Positions 43,270 through 52,869 of a DNA stretch of 64,000 bases are shown piece by piece. The notes beneath the pieces are model-generated. The model was not told the DNA's origin and made no database searches. It saw only the letters and a list, made by a program, of their open reading frames with translations. The stretch is from Pseudomonas saponiphila (GTDB lineage: Bacteria > Pseudomonadota > Gammaproteobacteria > Pseudomonadales > Pseudomonadaceae), in NCBI RefSeq assembly GCF_900105185.1, contig NZ_FNTJ01000002.1, positions 186,001 through 250,000 on the forward strand, in the 5' to 3' direction. Position 1 is the stretch's first letter; the number at the start of each line of letters is the position of its first letter. A program made the translations under genes and the position numbers.

Positions 43270-45453
43270 ATGCGCGATGATCTCTCCCTCTTGTTGAACT
43301 CCCTCAACGATGCCCAACGCCAGGCCGTAGCCGCCTCCGTGGGTCGTCAGTTGGTCCTGGCCGGTGCTGGCTCCGGCAAAACCCGTGTGCTGGTGCACCG
43401 TATCGCCTGGTTGATCCAGGTCGAGAACGCCTCGCCCCACTCGATCCTGTCGGTGACCTTCACCAACAAGGCCGCAGCCGAGATGCGCCACCGCATCGAG
43501 CAATTGCTGGGCATCAACCCGGCGGGCATGTGGGTCGGCACCTTCCACGGCCTGGCTCACCGCCTGCTGCGGGCCCACTGGCAGGAAGCCGGCCTGAGCC
43601 AGACTTTCCAGATCCTCGACAGCGACGACCAGCAACGCCTGGTCAAGCGGGTGATCCGCGAGCTGGGCCTGGACGAGCAACGCTGGCCAGCCCGCCAGGC
43701 CCAGTGGTTCATCAACGGGCAGAAGGACGAAGGCCTGCGCCCACAACATATCCAGGCCAGCGGCGACCTGTTCCTGGCCACCATGCGCAGCATCTATGAA
43801 GCCTACGAGGCCGCCTGCCAGCGCGCCGGGGTCATCGACTTCTCCGAGCTGCTGCTGCGGGCCCTGGACCTGTGGCGTGACCACCCCGGCCTGTTGGCGC
43901 ACTACCAGAAGCGCTTCCGCCACGTGCTGGTGGACGAGTTCCAGGACACCAACGCCGTGCAGTACGCCTGGCTGCGACTGCTGGCCAAGGGTGGCGACAG
44001 CCTGATGGTGGTGGGCGACGACGACCAGTCGATCTACGGCTGGCGCGGGGCGAAAATCGAGAACATTCACCAGTATTCCGCCGACTTCCCGGACACCGAA
44101 GTGATCCGCCTGGAGCAGAACTACCGCTCCACCGCCGGCATCCTCAAGGCCGCCAACGCCCTGATCGCCAACAACACCGGGCGCCTGGGCAAGGAGCTGT
44201 GGACCGACGGCGGCGATGGCGAAGCCATCAACCTGTACGCCGCCTTCAACGAGCACGATGAAGCCCGCTATGTCGTGGAAACCATCGAGAGCGCGCTGAA
44301 GACTGGCCTGGCCCGCAGCGACATTGCCATTCTCTACCGCTCCAACGCCCAGTCCCGGGTGCTGGAAGAGGCCCTGCTGCGCGAGCGCATTCCGTACCGC
44401 ATCTATGGCGGCCAGCGCTTCTTCGAGCGGGCCGAGATCAAGAACGCCATGGCTTACCTGCGCTTGCTGGAAGGCCGTGGCAACGACGCGGCCCTGGAGC
44501 GGGTGATCAACGTTCCGGCCCGGGGCATCGGCGAGAAAACCGTCGAAGCCATCCGCGAACACGCGCGCCACAGCGATGTATCAATGTGGGAAGCCATGCG
44601 CCAGCTGGTGGCCAATAAAGGCCTGACCGGTCGCGCCGCGGGTGCCCTCGGGGCCTTTATCGAACTGATCGAGAACCTCGCCGCCAAGACCCTGGAAATG
44701 CCCCTGCACCTGATGACCCAGACCGTCATCGAGCAGTCCGGGCTGATCGCCTACCACGAAGCGGAAAAAGGCGAGAAAGGCCAGGCCCGGGTGGAAAACC
44801 TTGAGGAACTGGTGAGCGCAGCGCGCAACTTCGAGAACAGCGAAGAAGACGAGGACCTGACGCCGCTGGCGGCCTTCCTCGGCCACGCTTCCCTGGAAGC
44901 CGGCGATACCCAGGCCGACGAGCATGAAGACAGCGTGCAACTGATGACCCTGCACAGCGCCAAGGGCCTGGAGTTCCCCTACGTGTTCCTGGTGGGCATG
45001 GAAGAAGGCCTGTTCCCGCACAAGATGAGCCTGGAAGAGCCCGGCCGCCTTGAGGAAGAACGCCGTCTGGCCTATGTCGGCATCACCCGGGCGATGCAGA
45101 ACCTGGTGATGACCTATGCGGAAACCCGGCGCCTGTACGGCAGCGAAACCTACAACAAGGTGTCGCGCTTCGTCCGCGAGGTGCCCAAGGGGCTGATTCA
45201 GGAAGTACGCCTGTCCAACAGCGTCAGCCGGCCTTTCGGCGGTGGCCAGTCGCAAAGCACCAGCAGCCTGTTCGGCGGCAGCGAGATTCCGGACACCGGC
45301 TTGAGTCTCGGCCAGGCGGTGCGCCACTCAGTGTTCGGCGACGGCGTAATCCTCAATTTCGAAGGCGCCGGCGCCCAGGCCCGAGTCCAGGTCAACTTCA
45401 GCGAAGGCAGCAAATGGCTGATGCTCGGCTACGCCAAGCTGGAAGCCATCTAA
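43270..45453 (+). CDS. uvrD: DNA helicase II UvrD
   Basis: A 727-residue superfamily 1A helicase that unwinds DNA 3' to 5' in nucleotide excision and mismatch repair. Walker A is AGAGSGKT (residues 31-38), Walker B VDEFQDTN (near 221-228), then GDDDQSIYGWRGA, the late LMTLHSAKGLEFPYVF and VGITRAMQ motif VI. The C-terminal Tudor-like tail (SVFGDGVILNFEGAG...WLMLGYAKLE) is also present. Length fits UvrD (about 720). No SOS box is visible upstream. A REP unit follows. Confidence 0.96.
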   Translation: MRDDLSLLLNSLNDAQRQAVAASVGRQLVLAGAGSGKTRVLVHRIAWLIQVENASPHSILSVTFTNKAAAEMRHRIEQLLGINPAGMWVGTFHGLAHRLLRAHWQEAGLSQTFQILDSDDQQRLVKRVIRELGLDEQRWPARQAQWFINGQKDEGLRPQHIQASGDLFLATMRSIYEAYEAACQRAGVIDFSELLLRALDLWRDHPGLLAHYQKRFRHVLVDEFQDTNAVQYAWLRLLAKGGDSLMVVGDDDQSIYGWRGAKIENIHQYSADFPDTEVIRLEQNYRSTAGILKAANALIANNTGRLGKELWTDGGDGEAINLYAAFNEHDEARYVVETIESALKTGLARSDIAILYRSNAQSRVLEEALLRERIPYRIYGGQRFFERAEIKNAMAYLRLLEGRGNDAALERVINVPARGIGEKTVEAIREHARHSDVSMWEAMRQLVANKGLTGRAAGALGAFIELIENLAAKTLEMPLHLMTQTVIEQSGLIAYHEAEKGEKGQARVENLEELVSAARNFENSEEDEDLTPLAAFLGHASLEAGDTQADEHEDSVQLMTLHSAKGLEFPYVFLVGMEEGLFPHKMSLEEPGRLEEERRLAYVGITRAMQNLVMTYAETRRLYGSETYNKVSRFVREVPKGLIQEVRLSNSVSRPFGGGQSQSTSSLFGGSEIPDTGLSLGQAVRHSVFGDGVILNFEGAGAQARVQVNFSEGSKWLMLGYAKLEAI

Positions 45454-45466
45454 CCCCAAACGGTCC

Positions 45467-45543
45467 GTAGGAGCCGGCTTGCCGGCGAATCTCACAGGCG
45501 ATGACCGGCTCAAGGGCCTCTTCGCCGGCAAGCCGGCTCCTAC
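45467..45543. repeat. REP/REPIN unit after uvrD
   Basis: GTAGGAGCCGGCTTGCCGGCG and CGCCGGCAAGCCGGCTCCTAC form an inverted pair with about 35 bp between. It lies in the gap before the EamA gene. Confidence 0.93.
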
Positions 45544-45570
45544 AGTCAGTGCAGAAAAGGCAGCGCGAAC

Positions 45571-46011
45571 ATGGGTTCAGGCTTTTTTTCCTCGTGGACA
45601 TTCTGGGCGCTGCTCTCGGCAACTTTCGCCGCTTTGACGGCGATCTTCGCCAAAGTCGGGATAGAAAACGTCAATTCAGACTTCGCCACCCTGCTGCGCA
45701 CCGTGGTGGTACTGGTCAGCCTGGCCTTGATTTTGTACGCAACGGGCCAATATCAGTCCCTGGGATCGATTTCCACCAAGAGCTATCTGTTCCTGCTGCT
45801 GTCGGGACTGGCCACCGGGGCCTCCTGGCTGTGCTATTTCCGCGCTCTGAAACTCGGCCCGGCCTCGCTGGTGGCGCCGGTGGACAAGCTCAGCGTGGTG
45901 TTGGTCGCAGTGATCGGCGTGGCCCTGCTGGGCGAGAAACTCGATCTGCGCCAGTGGGGCGGAATCGGCCTGATCACCGCCGGCGTGGTGCTCCTGGCAC
46001 TGCGTCGCTGA
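45571..46011 (+). CDS. Single-domain EamA/DMT transporter
   Basis: A 146-residue membrane protein with about five hydrophobic helices, covering one EamA domain rather than the usual two. TFAALTAIFAKVGIENVNSD at the start and the terminal VIGVALLGEKLDLRQWGGIG followed by LITAGVVLLAL are typical DMT features. Such single-domain members work as dimers. The substrate is unknown. A REP lies just before the gene and its start is clear (MGSGFFSSW). Confidence 0.88.
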   Translation: MGSGFFSSWTFWALLSATFAALTAIFAKVGIENVNSDFATLLRTVVVLVSLALILYATGQYQSLGSISTKSYLFLLLSGLATGASWLCYFRALKLGPASLVAPVDKLSVVLVAVIGVALLGEKLDLRQWGGIGLITAGVVLLALRR

Positions 46012-46192
46012 ACGGCGGCGGGATTGAACCAAAGCCGCGTCCTTGAGGACAAAAAGCCTATCGGCGAGCATGCCGGCGAACGGAACTGAACCGAGCCTTT
46101 CAGGCAAAAGCCCGAAACATTATGCCGCTCGCCACTGACACTTCACCTGTGCAATATGGCGCGCGTGCCATCCACAAATGGGAACCCCCTTT

Positions 46193-47068
46193 ATGAAACG
46201 TTTTCTTAGCATCGCCATGGCGCTGTGCATCGGCCTGACGATGAGCCTCGACGCCAACGCCAAGCGCTTCGGTGGCGGCAAAAGCGCCGGCGCTGCCCCG
46301 ACCCACCAGGCTCGCCAGGCGGCCCCCGCCACTCCGGGCGCACCTGCCGCTGCCGCCACCGCTGGCGCAGCCGGTGCTGCAGGTGCCGCGGCCAAGGCCG
46401 GTGGCGCTTCGCGCTGGCTCGGCCCTCTGGCCGGCATCGCGGCCGGTGGCCTGCTGGCCTCCATGTTCATGGGCGGCGGCTTCCAGGGCATGCAGATCTT
46501 CGACATCCTGATCATGGCGGTCATTGCCTTCGTGATCTTCCGCTTCATCGCCGCGCGTCGTCGCAAGCAGCAGGAGCAGTTCGCTCCGGCAGGCCACGCG
46601 CCCATGCAGCGCGAGGCATTCGAACCTCAGCAACCGGCTGGCGGCTCGATCTTCGGTGGCTCGGCAGCTCCTGCCGCGCGTCCGGTGATCAACGCTCCGG
46701 CCTGGTTCAACGAAGAACGCTTCATTGAAGCGGCGCGCAACCACTTCCAGTCCCTGCAGCAACACTGGGACGCCAATGAAATGGACAAGATCGCCGAGTT
46801 CGTGACCCCGCAGATGCTGCAGTTCCTCAAGCAGGAACGTGCCGATCTGGGCGACGGCTTCCAGTCCACCTACATCGACAACCTGCAAGTGCAGCTGGAA
46901 GGCGTGGATGACCGCGCCGACAAGACCATCGCTACCCTGACCTTCAGCGGTGTGTCGAAGACCTCGCGCTTCGACCAGGGCGAAGTGTTCAGCGAAAGCT
47001 GGAACATGGAGCGTGCCCAGGGCGACAACCAGCCATGGCTGGTGGCAGGTATCCGCCAGAACGGTTGA
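46193..47068 (+). CDS. Tim44-like domain membrane protein
   Basis: A 291-residue protein with a signal peptide (ending DANA near residue 22), an alanine/glycine-rich low-complexity region (about 25-75), two short transmembrane stretches (about 80-95 and 103-121) and a C-terminal Tim44/MBA1-like domain (about 180-291). That domain shows RNHFQSLQQHWDANEMDKIA and a closing W-x-V-AGIRQ. The function in bacteria is not established; the mitochondrial relatives bind import machinery. ATG 46193 is used; an in-frame ATG lies 15 bases upstream. A strong bidirectional terminator follows. Confidence 0.88.
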   Translation: MKRFLSIAMALCIGLTMSLDANAKRFGGGKSAGAAPTHQARQAAPATPGAPAAAATAGAAGAAGAAAKAGGASRWLGPLAGIAAGGLLASMFMGGGFQGMQIFDILIMAVIAFVIFRFIAARRRKQQEQFAPAGHAPMQREAFEPQQPAGGSIFGGSAAPAARPVINAPAWFNEERFIEAARNHFQSLQQHWDANEMDKIAEFVTPQMLQFLKQERADLGDGFQSTYIDNLQVQLEGVDDRADKTIATLTFSGVSKTSRFDQGEVFSESWNMERAQGDNQPWLVAGIRQNG

Positions 47069-47093
47069 TTCATGCCGTTGTCACAGCAGTAAG

Positions 47094-47127
47094 GCAAAAC
47101 CCCGACTCAAGTCGGGGTTTTGCATTT
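47094..47127 (+). terminator. Intrinsic terminator after the Tim44-like gene
   Basis: GCAAAACCCCGACT and AGTCGGGGTTTTGC form a perfect 14-bp stem followed by ATTT. The A/T arms make it usable in both directions. Confidence 0.88.
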
Positions 47128-47204
47128 CACGATTGCACTTACAGCGAGCTACTGTATAAACCGCCGTCAAACAACCGCGCCATAGAGCTAAGAGGACCCA
47201 GGCC

Positions 47205-47612
47205 GTGGAAGAAGTCATCGAACAACTCCGAGAAGCCAACGAACCGGTACCCGTCCCCCTGGAACTGCCGGACGAAGACCTGCTGGTGGAAATTGAGGAA
47301 CAGCTGTTCATCAATATCCCGTTCGTCTTCAAAGAGTTCCTGTTGACCGTCAGCGATGTGGTTTACGGCAGCCTGGAGCCGGTTACCGTCACCGACCCGC
47401 AATCCCACACCTACCTGCCGGAAGTGGCCGCGACCGCCTGGGACATGGGCGTGCCGCGCGAGCTGATCCCGATCTGCCAGGACGGCGACGATTACTACTG
47501 CGTCGAGGAAGACGGCACCGTGGTGCTGTGGTCCGGCGAAGAAGAGCTGATCACCGAGGAATCCTGGGAATCGGTGTGGCACTGGGCGCGTGACGTCTGG
47601 CTGGAAAGCTGA
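47205..47612 (+). CDS. SMI1/KNR4-family protein
   Basis: A 135-residue acidic protein, start GTG 47205 with AGAGGA about nine bases upstream. The pattern INIPFVFKEFLLTVSDVVYG...VPRELIPICQDGDDYYCVEE with a closing tryptophan-rich WESVWHWARDVW fits the SMI1/KNR4 fold. Many members are immunity proteins of toxin systems. However, no toxin gene is next to this one, so a housekeeping role is equally likely. The gene is convergent with the antiporter gene. Confidence 0.85.
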   Translation: MEEVIEQLREANEPVPVPLELPDEDLLVEIEEQLFINIPFVFKEFLLTVSDVVYGSLEPVTVTDPQSHTYLPEVAATAWDMGVPRELIPICQDGDDYYCVEEDGTVVLWSGEEELITEESWESVWHWARDVWLES

Positions 47613-47633
47613 GCCGACGCCAGGCATGAACAG

Positions 47634-47658
47634 GCTCGCCAGCGCCCTGCTGGCGAGC
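47634..47658. terminator. Hairpin between convergent genes
   Basis: GCTCGCCAGC and GCTGGCGAGC form a perfect 10-bp stem around GCCCT between the SMI1 stop and the antiporter stop. No T-tract is seen on either side, but the position fits a shared terminator. Confidence 0.5.
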
Positions 47659-47665
47659 GGCAAGG

Positions 47666-49429
47666 TCAATGCCCGCCGTTGTCCTTGCTGTGATCGAAGG
47701 TTTCGATCAGCGCCACCTGCATCCGCGTGTGCACACGGATGAACCAGCGCCACAGCACCGCGGCCACCGCCGCCGCCACCACCGCAATCAGCACCAGCAA
47801 CTCCAGCGTCGGCAGGATGCTCGACGACAGCGCCGCCAACAGCAGAAAGATCACCAGCAGCGACAAGATCGGGATCACCTCGGCGATCACCCGACGCACC
47901 CGCTGGGTATGGCGCCCGGCCATTTCCGCCTTGACCCCCATCTCCGCCAGCAGCATCGATAGCGCCTTGAGCTTGCGATAGGCGGCGATCAGGAATGGCA
48001 GCGACAGCAGCAGGGCTGCGCCCCAGATCAACGCCTTCTGCCAGCTCGGATCACTGACCCAGCCCTCCAGGTAAGCACCAATACGCCTGGCGAAATAACC
48101 GCCGGAAAAGAAGATCGCCACCACCAGCGCCAGGTTCACCCCCACTTGCAGCAGGATCTTGCGAATCATCGACGCCAGCAGCGCGCCCTCGCCCTGTGGC
48201 TGGATGCTGCGCAGCCACTCGCCATACATCCCCAGCACCCGGCTAAGGCGCTGGGGCACAACCCCCGCCAACTTCAACGACAAAGGATCGGCAGCGCGGA
48301 TCAGATAGGGCGTGAGCAAGGTGGTCATGGCCGACACCGCCACCGCCACCGGGTAGAGAAAGTCGCTGGTGACCTGCAAGGTCATGCCCAAGGCGGCGAT
48401 GATGAAAGAAAACTCGCCAATCTGTGACAGGCCCATTCCCACGCGCAACGAAGTTCGGCCGTCGTTGCCAGCGATAAAGGCCCCCATACCACAGGAAAAC
48501 AGCTTGCCCAGGACCACCGCCACGGTGATCACCGCAATCGGCCAGGCGTATTGCAGGAGGATCTGCGGATCGATCATCAGACCGATGGCGACGAAGAAGA
48601 TCGCGCTGAACAGATCGCGAACCGGCTCGATCAAGCGCTCGATCTTCAGCAACTGACGGGATTCGGCCATGATCGCGCCAATCAGGAAGGCCCCCAGGAC
48701 CATGCTGTACTCCAGCTTGACCACCAGCAGGCAGAAGCCGAAACACAACCCCAGCACGGTGATCAGCAGCATCTCGTTGCTGTCGAACTTGGCCACGTAG
48801 GCCAGCAGGCGCGGCACCAGCAGAATGCCGACCACCAGCGCCACGATCATGAACAGCGAGAGCTTGCCGACCGTGGAAAACACCTCGCCGGAACTCACCG
48901 TGCCGCTGACCGCGATGCTCGATAGCAAGGCGATGATGCCGATGCCGAGGATGTCCTCGACGATCAGCACGCCGAAGATCAGCTGGGCGAAGCGCTCGTT
49001 CTTCATCTTCAGGTCGTTGAGCGCCTTGACGATGATGGTGGTGGAGGAAATGGCCAGGATCGCCCCGAGGAACAGCGAATCCATGGTGCTCCAGTCGAAC
49101 CAGCGGCCAATTTCATAGCCGATCCAGATCATCAGGACGATTTCCAGGAACGCCGCGATAAAGGCCGTGGCCCCCACCTTGAACAGCTTGCGCAGGCTGA
49201 ACTCCAGTCCCAGGCAGAACATCAGGAAGATCACCCCCAGCTCGGCCAGGGTCTTGATGGTCTGCTCATCGTGGATCAGGCCGAAGGGCGGCGTGTGCGG
49301 GCCGATGAGGAAGCCGGCGACGATATAGCCCAGCACCACCGGTTGCTTGAGTCGATGAAAGAGAATGGTCACCACGCCTGCGACCAACATGATCACGGCC
49401 AGGTCCTGAATGAAGCTGATGGCATGCAT
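47666..49429 (-). CDS. CPA2-family cation:proton antiporter
   Basis: A 587-residue inner-membrane antiporter with about 12 helices in the first 380 residues. Features are LKQPVVLGYIVAGFLIGP, the LAELGVIFLMFCLGLEFSL segment, and ISSTTIIVKALND with a later VEDILGI acidic pair in the transport core. The C-terminal half has two to four further helices and a basic loop but no TrkA-N (RCK) domain, unlike KefB/KefC. It probably exchanges K+ or Na+ for protons; the ion cannot be read from sequence. Confidence 0.9.
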   Translation of the reverse strand: MHAISFIQDLAVIMLVAGVVTILFHRLKQPVVLGYIVAGFLIGPHTPPFGLIHDEQTIKTLAELGVIFLMFCLGLEFSLRKLFKVGATAFIAAFLEIVLMIWIGYEIGRWFDWSTMDSLFLGAILAISSTTIIVKALNDLKMKNERFAQLIFGVLIVEDILGIGIIALLSSIAVSGTVSSGEVFSTVGKLSLFMIVALVVGILLVPRLLAYVAKFDSNEMLLITVLGLCFGFCLLVVKLEYSMVLGAFLIGAIMAESRQLLKIERLIEPVRDLFSAIFFVAIGLMIDPQILLQYAWPIAVITVAVVLGKLFSCGMGAFIAGNDGRTSLRVGMGLSQIGEFSFIIAALGMTLQVTSDFLYPVAVAVSAMTTLLTPYLIRAADPLSLKLAGVVPQRLSRVLGMYGEWLRSIQPQGEGALLASMIRKILLQVGVNLALVVAIFFSGGYFARRIGAYLEGWVSDPSWQKALIWGAALLLSLPFLIAAYRKLKALSMLLAEMGVKAEMAGRHTQRVRRVIAEVIPILSLLVIFLLLAALSSSILPTLELLVLIAVVAAAVAAVLWRWFIRVHTRMQVALIETFDHSKDNGGH

Positions 49430-49716
49430 GGCCAGGGTTCTCCTTGAAAGCGGGGCGGCGCAGATCGCCTAATTAGAAAGCTCTGATCGGCAGTAGGAAT
49501 AATCCTGAAGGAGTGTCGGAAAAAGCCCTGGAACGGGTGTTTTGCAGGTTAACACCGCGACTTCCGGCAGAAAGGCGGTGCAATATTAGGAAACAGATCC
49601 ACCAGGGCGTGACGGCGCGGCCTGGCCCGGCGTCCCGTTATCGATGGTTTGAAAACCTTGAACCCAGCACCCGCAGAGGTGCTCCAGCAACCCCTGCCCA
49701 GAACCGTGAGCGTGCT
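49430..49716. other. Intergenic region without recognisable features
   Basis: Divergent gap between the antiporter and thioesterase genes. I see no REP, clear hairpin or operator here. A frame open from 49513 joins the thioesterase, but its translation looks non-coding before the ATG at 49717. Confidence 0.5.
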
Positions 49717-50202
49717 ATGGAACCCGGAAACGCCCAGCTGTCGATGACGGTATTGATGACCCCTGACATGGCCAATTTCTCTGGCAATGTGCACGGCGGC
49801 ACCCTGCTCAAGTACCTCGATGAAGTCGCCTACGCCTGCGCCAGCCGTTATGCCGGTCGCTACGTGGTGACCCTGTCGGTGGACCAGGTAATCTTCCGCG
49901 AGCCGGTGCATGTCGGCGAACTGGTGACCTTCCTGGCCTCGGTCAACTACACCGGCAACACCTCCATGGAGGTGGGCATCAAGGTGGTGACCGAGAATAT
50001 TCGCGAACGCTCGGTGCGCCACACCAACAGCTGCTTCTTCACCATGGTGGCGGTGGACGACCAGCGCAAACCGGCCCCGGTGCCGCCGCTGCAGCCGGAA
50101 ACGGCCGACGGCAAGCGTCGCTATATCCAGGCCCAGCAGCGCCGGCAGATCCGTCAGGAACTGGAAAAGCGCTACCAGGAAATCAAGGCCGACGGCCCGT
50201 GA
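49717..50202 (+). CDS. Acyl-CoA thioesterase, hotdog fold
   Basis: A 161-residue hotdog thioesterase of the YciA/BACH type. The motif NFSGNVHGGTLLKYLDEVAY (about residues 16-35) carries the HGG turn and the catalytic Asp region. VDQVIFREPVHVGELVTF and a Thr-Ser-Met-Glu stretch follow, typical for the family. It hydrolyses acyl-CoA thioesters in the cytosol. A charged C-terminal extension (QAQQRRQIRQELEKRYQEIK) looks helical and may mediate oligomerisation. The longer frame (from 49513) is not conserved-looking. Confidence 0.9.
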   Translation: MEPGNAQLSMTVLMTPDMANFSGNVHGGTLLKYLDEVAYACASRYAGRYVVTLSVDQVIFREPVHVGELVTFLASVNYTGNTSMEVGIKVVTENIRERSVRHTNSCFFTMVAVDDQRKPAPVPPLQPETADGKRRYIQAQQRRQIRQELEKRYQEIKADGP

Positions 50203-50463
50203 CCTTAAGGCACACGCGCTGATTCAGCCGGACCACGGACGGTCCCATCACCACGCCCTGCAGAGCCTCCCGCGCTCGTCCTGCTTTGCCGCTGTCGCTT
50301 CAGGCAGTCTTCTACGGTCATCCCGAATGGCCACATTCATCCCTTTTTGACCACATAGAGAGTTATGCCCCAGGGGCACCGCTGCCAGAATCGTTGGGCA
50401 AGGCACAAGCGCACTCCCCGTTTGGGGAGCCTTCGAACCCACGAACGCGTGAGAACAATAACA

Positions 50464-51858
50464 ATGCCCAGCGCCAATACACTCTCCGACAATCCCACCC
50501 TCACCCCCAGCGATTTCACCCACAGTGCCCAAGGCACCTCCCTGCGGCGCATCCTCGGGCTGCCGGCCCTGGTGTTCTTCGGCCTGGTCTACATGGTCCC
50601 GCTGACCGTCTTCACCACCTACGGCGTGGTCACCCAGATCACCGGCGGCAGGACGGCCGCTGCCTATGTAGTGACCCTCTTGGCCATGCTCTTCACCGCC
50701 CTTTCCTACAGCGTCATGGTGAAAAAATACCCGATTGCCGGCTCGGCCTATTCCTACGCCAGCCTCAGTTTCGGGCCGGGGATCGGCTTTCTTGCCGGCT
50801 GGTCGCTGCTGCTGGATTACCTGTTCCTGCCGATGATCAACTACCTGGTGATCGGTCTGTTTCTCAACCTGGCCTTTCCCGCGGTGCCGGCCTGGGTCTT
50901 CGTGGTGGCGACCATCAGCCTGGTGACACTGCTGAATATTCGCGGCATCGGCTCGGTGTCGAGCATGAGCAACCTGATCGTCTGTGCGCAGATGGTGTTC
51001 GTGGTGGTGTTCGTGGCCCTGGTGATTCGTCAGCTGGCCGGGGCCGAGAGCCTGGACCTGAGCGCGCCCTGGGTTGGCGATGGCAGCCAGGGCGGGCTGC
51101 TGCCGTTGATGGCCGGGGCGGCGGTGCTGTGCCTGTCGTTCCTCGGCTTTGACGCGGTATCGACCCTGGCCGAAGAAACCCGCGACCCGCGCCGCGACAT
51201 CCCCCGAGCCATCGTCATCACCACCCTGGGGGCTGGCCTGCTGTTCATCCTGCTGGCCATGACCAGCCAGCTGGCCTTCCCCGGCAGCAGCTTCAAGGAC
51301 GCCGACTCGGCGGCCAGCGAGGTGATGCTGCACGCCGGCGGACGCTTCCTGGAGATGTTATTCACCGCCACCTATGTGGCCGGCGCCGCCGGTTCGGCCC
51401 TGGCGTCCCAGGCGTCGGTGTCGCGCATCCTGTTCAGCATGGGCCGCGACGGCATCCTGCCGCGGCGAATGTTCGGCACCTTGTCCGAGCGCTACAAGAC
51501 CCCGGTGCTGGCCATTGTCCTGGTGTCGCTGGTGTCCTTGCTGGCGGTGGTCATCGACCTCACCACCCTGGCGTCGATGATCAGCTTCGGCGCACTGGTG
51601 GCGTTTTCGGTGGTCAACCTGGCGGTGATCAAGAGCCATCTGGGCCAGGGACAGCCGCGCACCGGGGCACGACTGCTGCAATACGGCCTACTGCCGCTGA
51701 TCGGCTTCGGCCTGATCGTCTGGCTGTGGACCAGCCTTTCGGCCCTGACCCTGGGGATTGGCCTGGCCTGGTTCGCCCTGGGCGTGCTGTACCTGGCGGC
51801 GCACACCCGCGGCTTCCGGCAGCCGGCGCCAACGGTGCAGTTCTCCGAGCAGGCCTGA
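50464..51858 (+). CDS. APC-family amino-acid/polyamine permease
   Basis: A 464-residue inner-membrane permease with about 12 helices of the amino acid-polyamine-organocation superfamily, close to the PuuP/YeeF branch. Typical segments are GLVYMVPLTVFTTYGVVTQI, KKYPIAGSAYSYASLSFGPG and CLSFLGFDAVSTLAEETRDP. It probably imports putrescine or an amino acid. The 260-bp leader holds a TGCCCC/GGGGCA palindrome (50364-50376) and a CTCCCCGTTTGGGGAG stem-loop just before the ribosome-binding region. The gene is convergent with pdxY. Confidence 0.87.
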   Translation: MPSANTLSDNPTLTPSDFTHSAQGTSLRRILGLPALVFFGLVYMVPLTVFTTYGVVTQITGGRTAAAYVVTLLAMLFTALSYSVMVKKYPIAGSAYSYASLSFGPGIGFLAGWSLLLDYLFLPMINYLVIGLFLNLAFPAVPAWVFVVATISLVTLLNIRGIGSVSSMSNLIVCAQMVFVVVFVALVIRQLAGAESLDLSAPWVGDGSQGGLLPLMAGAAVLCLSFLGFDAVSTLAEETRDPRRDIPRAIVITTLGAGLLFILLAMTSQLAFPGSSFKDADSAASEVMLHAGGRFLEMLFTATYVAGAAGSALASQASVSRILFSMGRDGILPRRMFGTLSERYKTPVLAIVLVSLVSLLAVVIDLTTLASMISFGALVAFSVVNLAVIKSHLGQGQPRTGARLLQYGLLPLIGFGLIVWLWTSLSALTLGIGLAWFALGVLYLAAHTRGFRQPAPTVQFSEQA

Positions 51859-51879
51859 TGCAGCGGCCCGCCGTTTGAA

Positions 51880-52752
51880 TCAGAAACCGATCGGCGTGGC
51901 CTCGAACCGCACCCGCGGATGGACAATGCGATCCTGGGCCCGCACCAGCTCCAGCTCGTAGCTGGCGCAGGCCTGGGTTTCCAGCAGCACTTCATGCACC
52001 GCCGCGGCGGTGAACTCGAACGCCGCCACCAGGCTGTCGCCCAACAGCACCCGGGCCAGGAACAGACCCGACGTCAGGTCACCCACGCCCACCGGCTGCC
52101 GCGGAAACGCCAGCAGCGGACGCCGCAGGTGCCAGCTGCCCTCGGCGGTCACCAGTAGCATCTCGAAGCCTTCCGCCAGCTTGCCCGGGTAGTCCAGGTG
52201 CTTGACCAGCACCGCCTTGGGGCCTTTCTCCAACAGCGAACGGGCCATGCCCAGGCAATCGAACAGCGATTGCGGCTTGCGCCCGCAAAAGCTGTCCAGC
52301 TCCAACTGGTTGGGGCACAGCAAGTCGGCCATGGCCACCGCCTCGTCCAGCAGGAAGTCGCTGACTTCCGCCGGCACGCTGCAGCCCTTTTCCGGATGGC
52401 CCATCACCGGGTCGCACAGGTACAGGGCCTTGGGATTGACCGCCTTGATCCGCGCCACACCGCTGAGAATCGCCCGGCCCTGGGCCGCACTGCCCAGGTA
52501 GCCGGAGAGAATTGCGTCGCAGTTGCCCAGCTCACCGATGGCGGCGATGCCTTCCACCAGCTCGGGAATCTGCTGCGGCGCCAGCACTTCTCCGGCCCAG
52601 TGACCATACTGAGTGTGGTTGGAAAACTGTACGGTATTCAGGGGCCAGACATTCACCCCGACCCGCTGCATGGGAAACACCGCAGCACTGTTACCGGCGT
52701 GGCCGAAAACCACATGGGACTGGATCGCAAGCAGGTGGGGCGTACGTTTCAT
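51880..52752 (-). CDS. pdxY: Pyridoxal kinase PdxY
   Basis: A 290-residue ribokinase-fold kinase that phosphorylates pyridoxal in B6 salvage. Family features are the start [20 protein letters not shown], the substrate segment [24 protein letters not shown], and the ATP-site [18 protein letters not shown], where the Gly-Asp pair supplies the catalytic Asp. Length fits PdxY. The product PLP could serve the MocR regulator and other PLP enzymes. The gene is monocistronic here, convergent with the APC permease. Confidence 0.95.
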   Translation of the reverse strand: MKRTPHLLAIQSHVVFGHAGNSAAVFPMQRVGVNVWPLNTVQFSNHTQYGHWAGEVLAPQQIPELVEGIAAIGELGNCDAILSGYLGSAAQGRAILSGVARIKAVNPKALYLCDPVMGHPEKGCSVPAEVSDFLLDEAVAMADLLCPNQLELDSFCGRKPQSLFDCLGMARSLLEKGPKAVLVKHLDYPGKLAEGFEMLLVTAEGSWHLRRPLLAFPRQPVGVGDLTSGLFLARVLLGDSLVAAFEFTAAAVHEVLLETQACASYELELVRAQDRIVHPRVRFEATPIGF

Positions 52753-52869
52753 GCAGGATTTTCCATAAAACCGGTGGAATTCAAGCCGCGCAGTATGCGA
52801 CTAAACGCAGCCTGTACGACAGACCGGAGACGCAGTTAAGCTGATGCCACTTCGTTGGAGCAAACCTTC

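Noticed and set aside
47205..47612. SMI1/KNR4 protein as immunity protein of a contact-dependent toxin
   Set aside because: No toxin, Rhs or T6SS gene lies nearby; only the family resemblance supports it.
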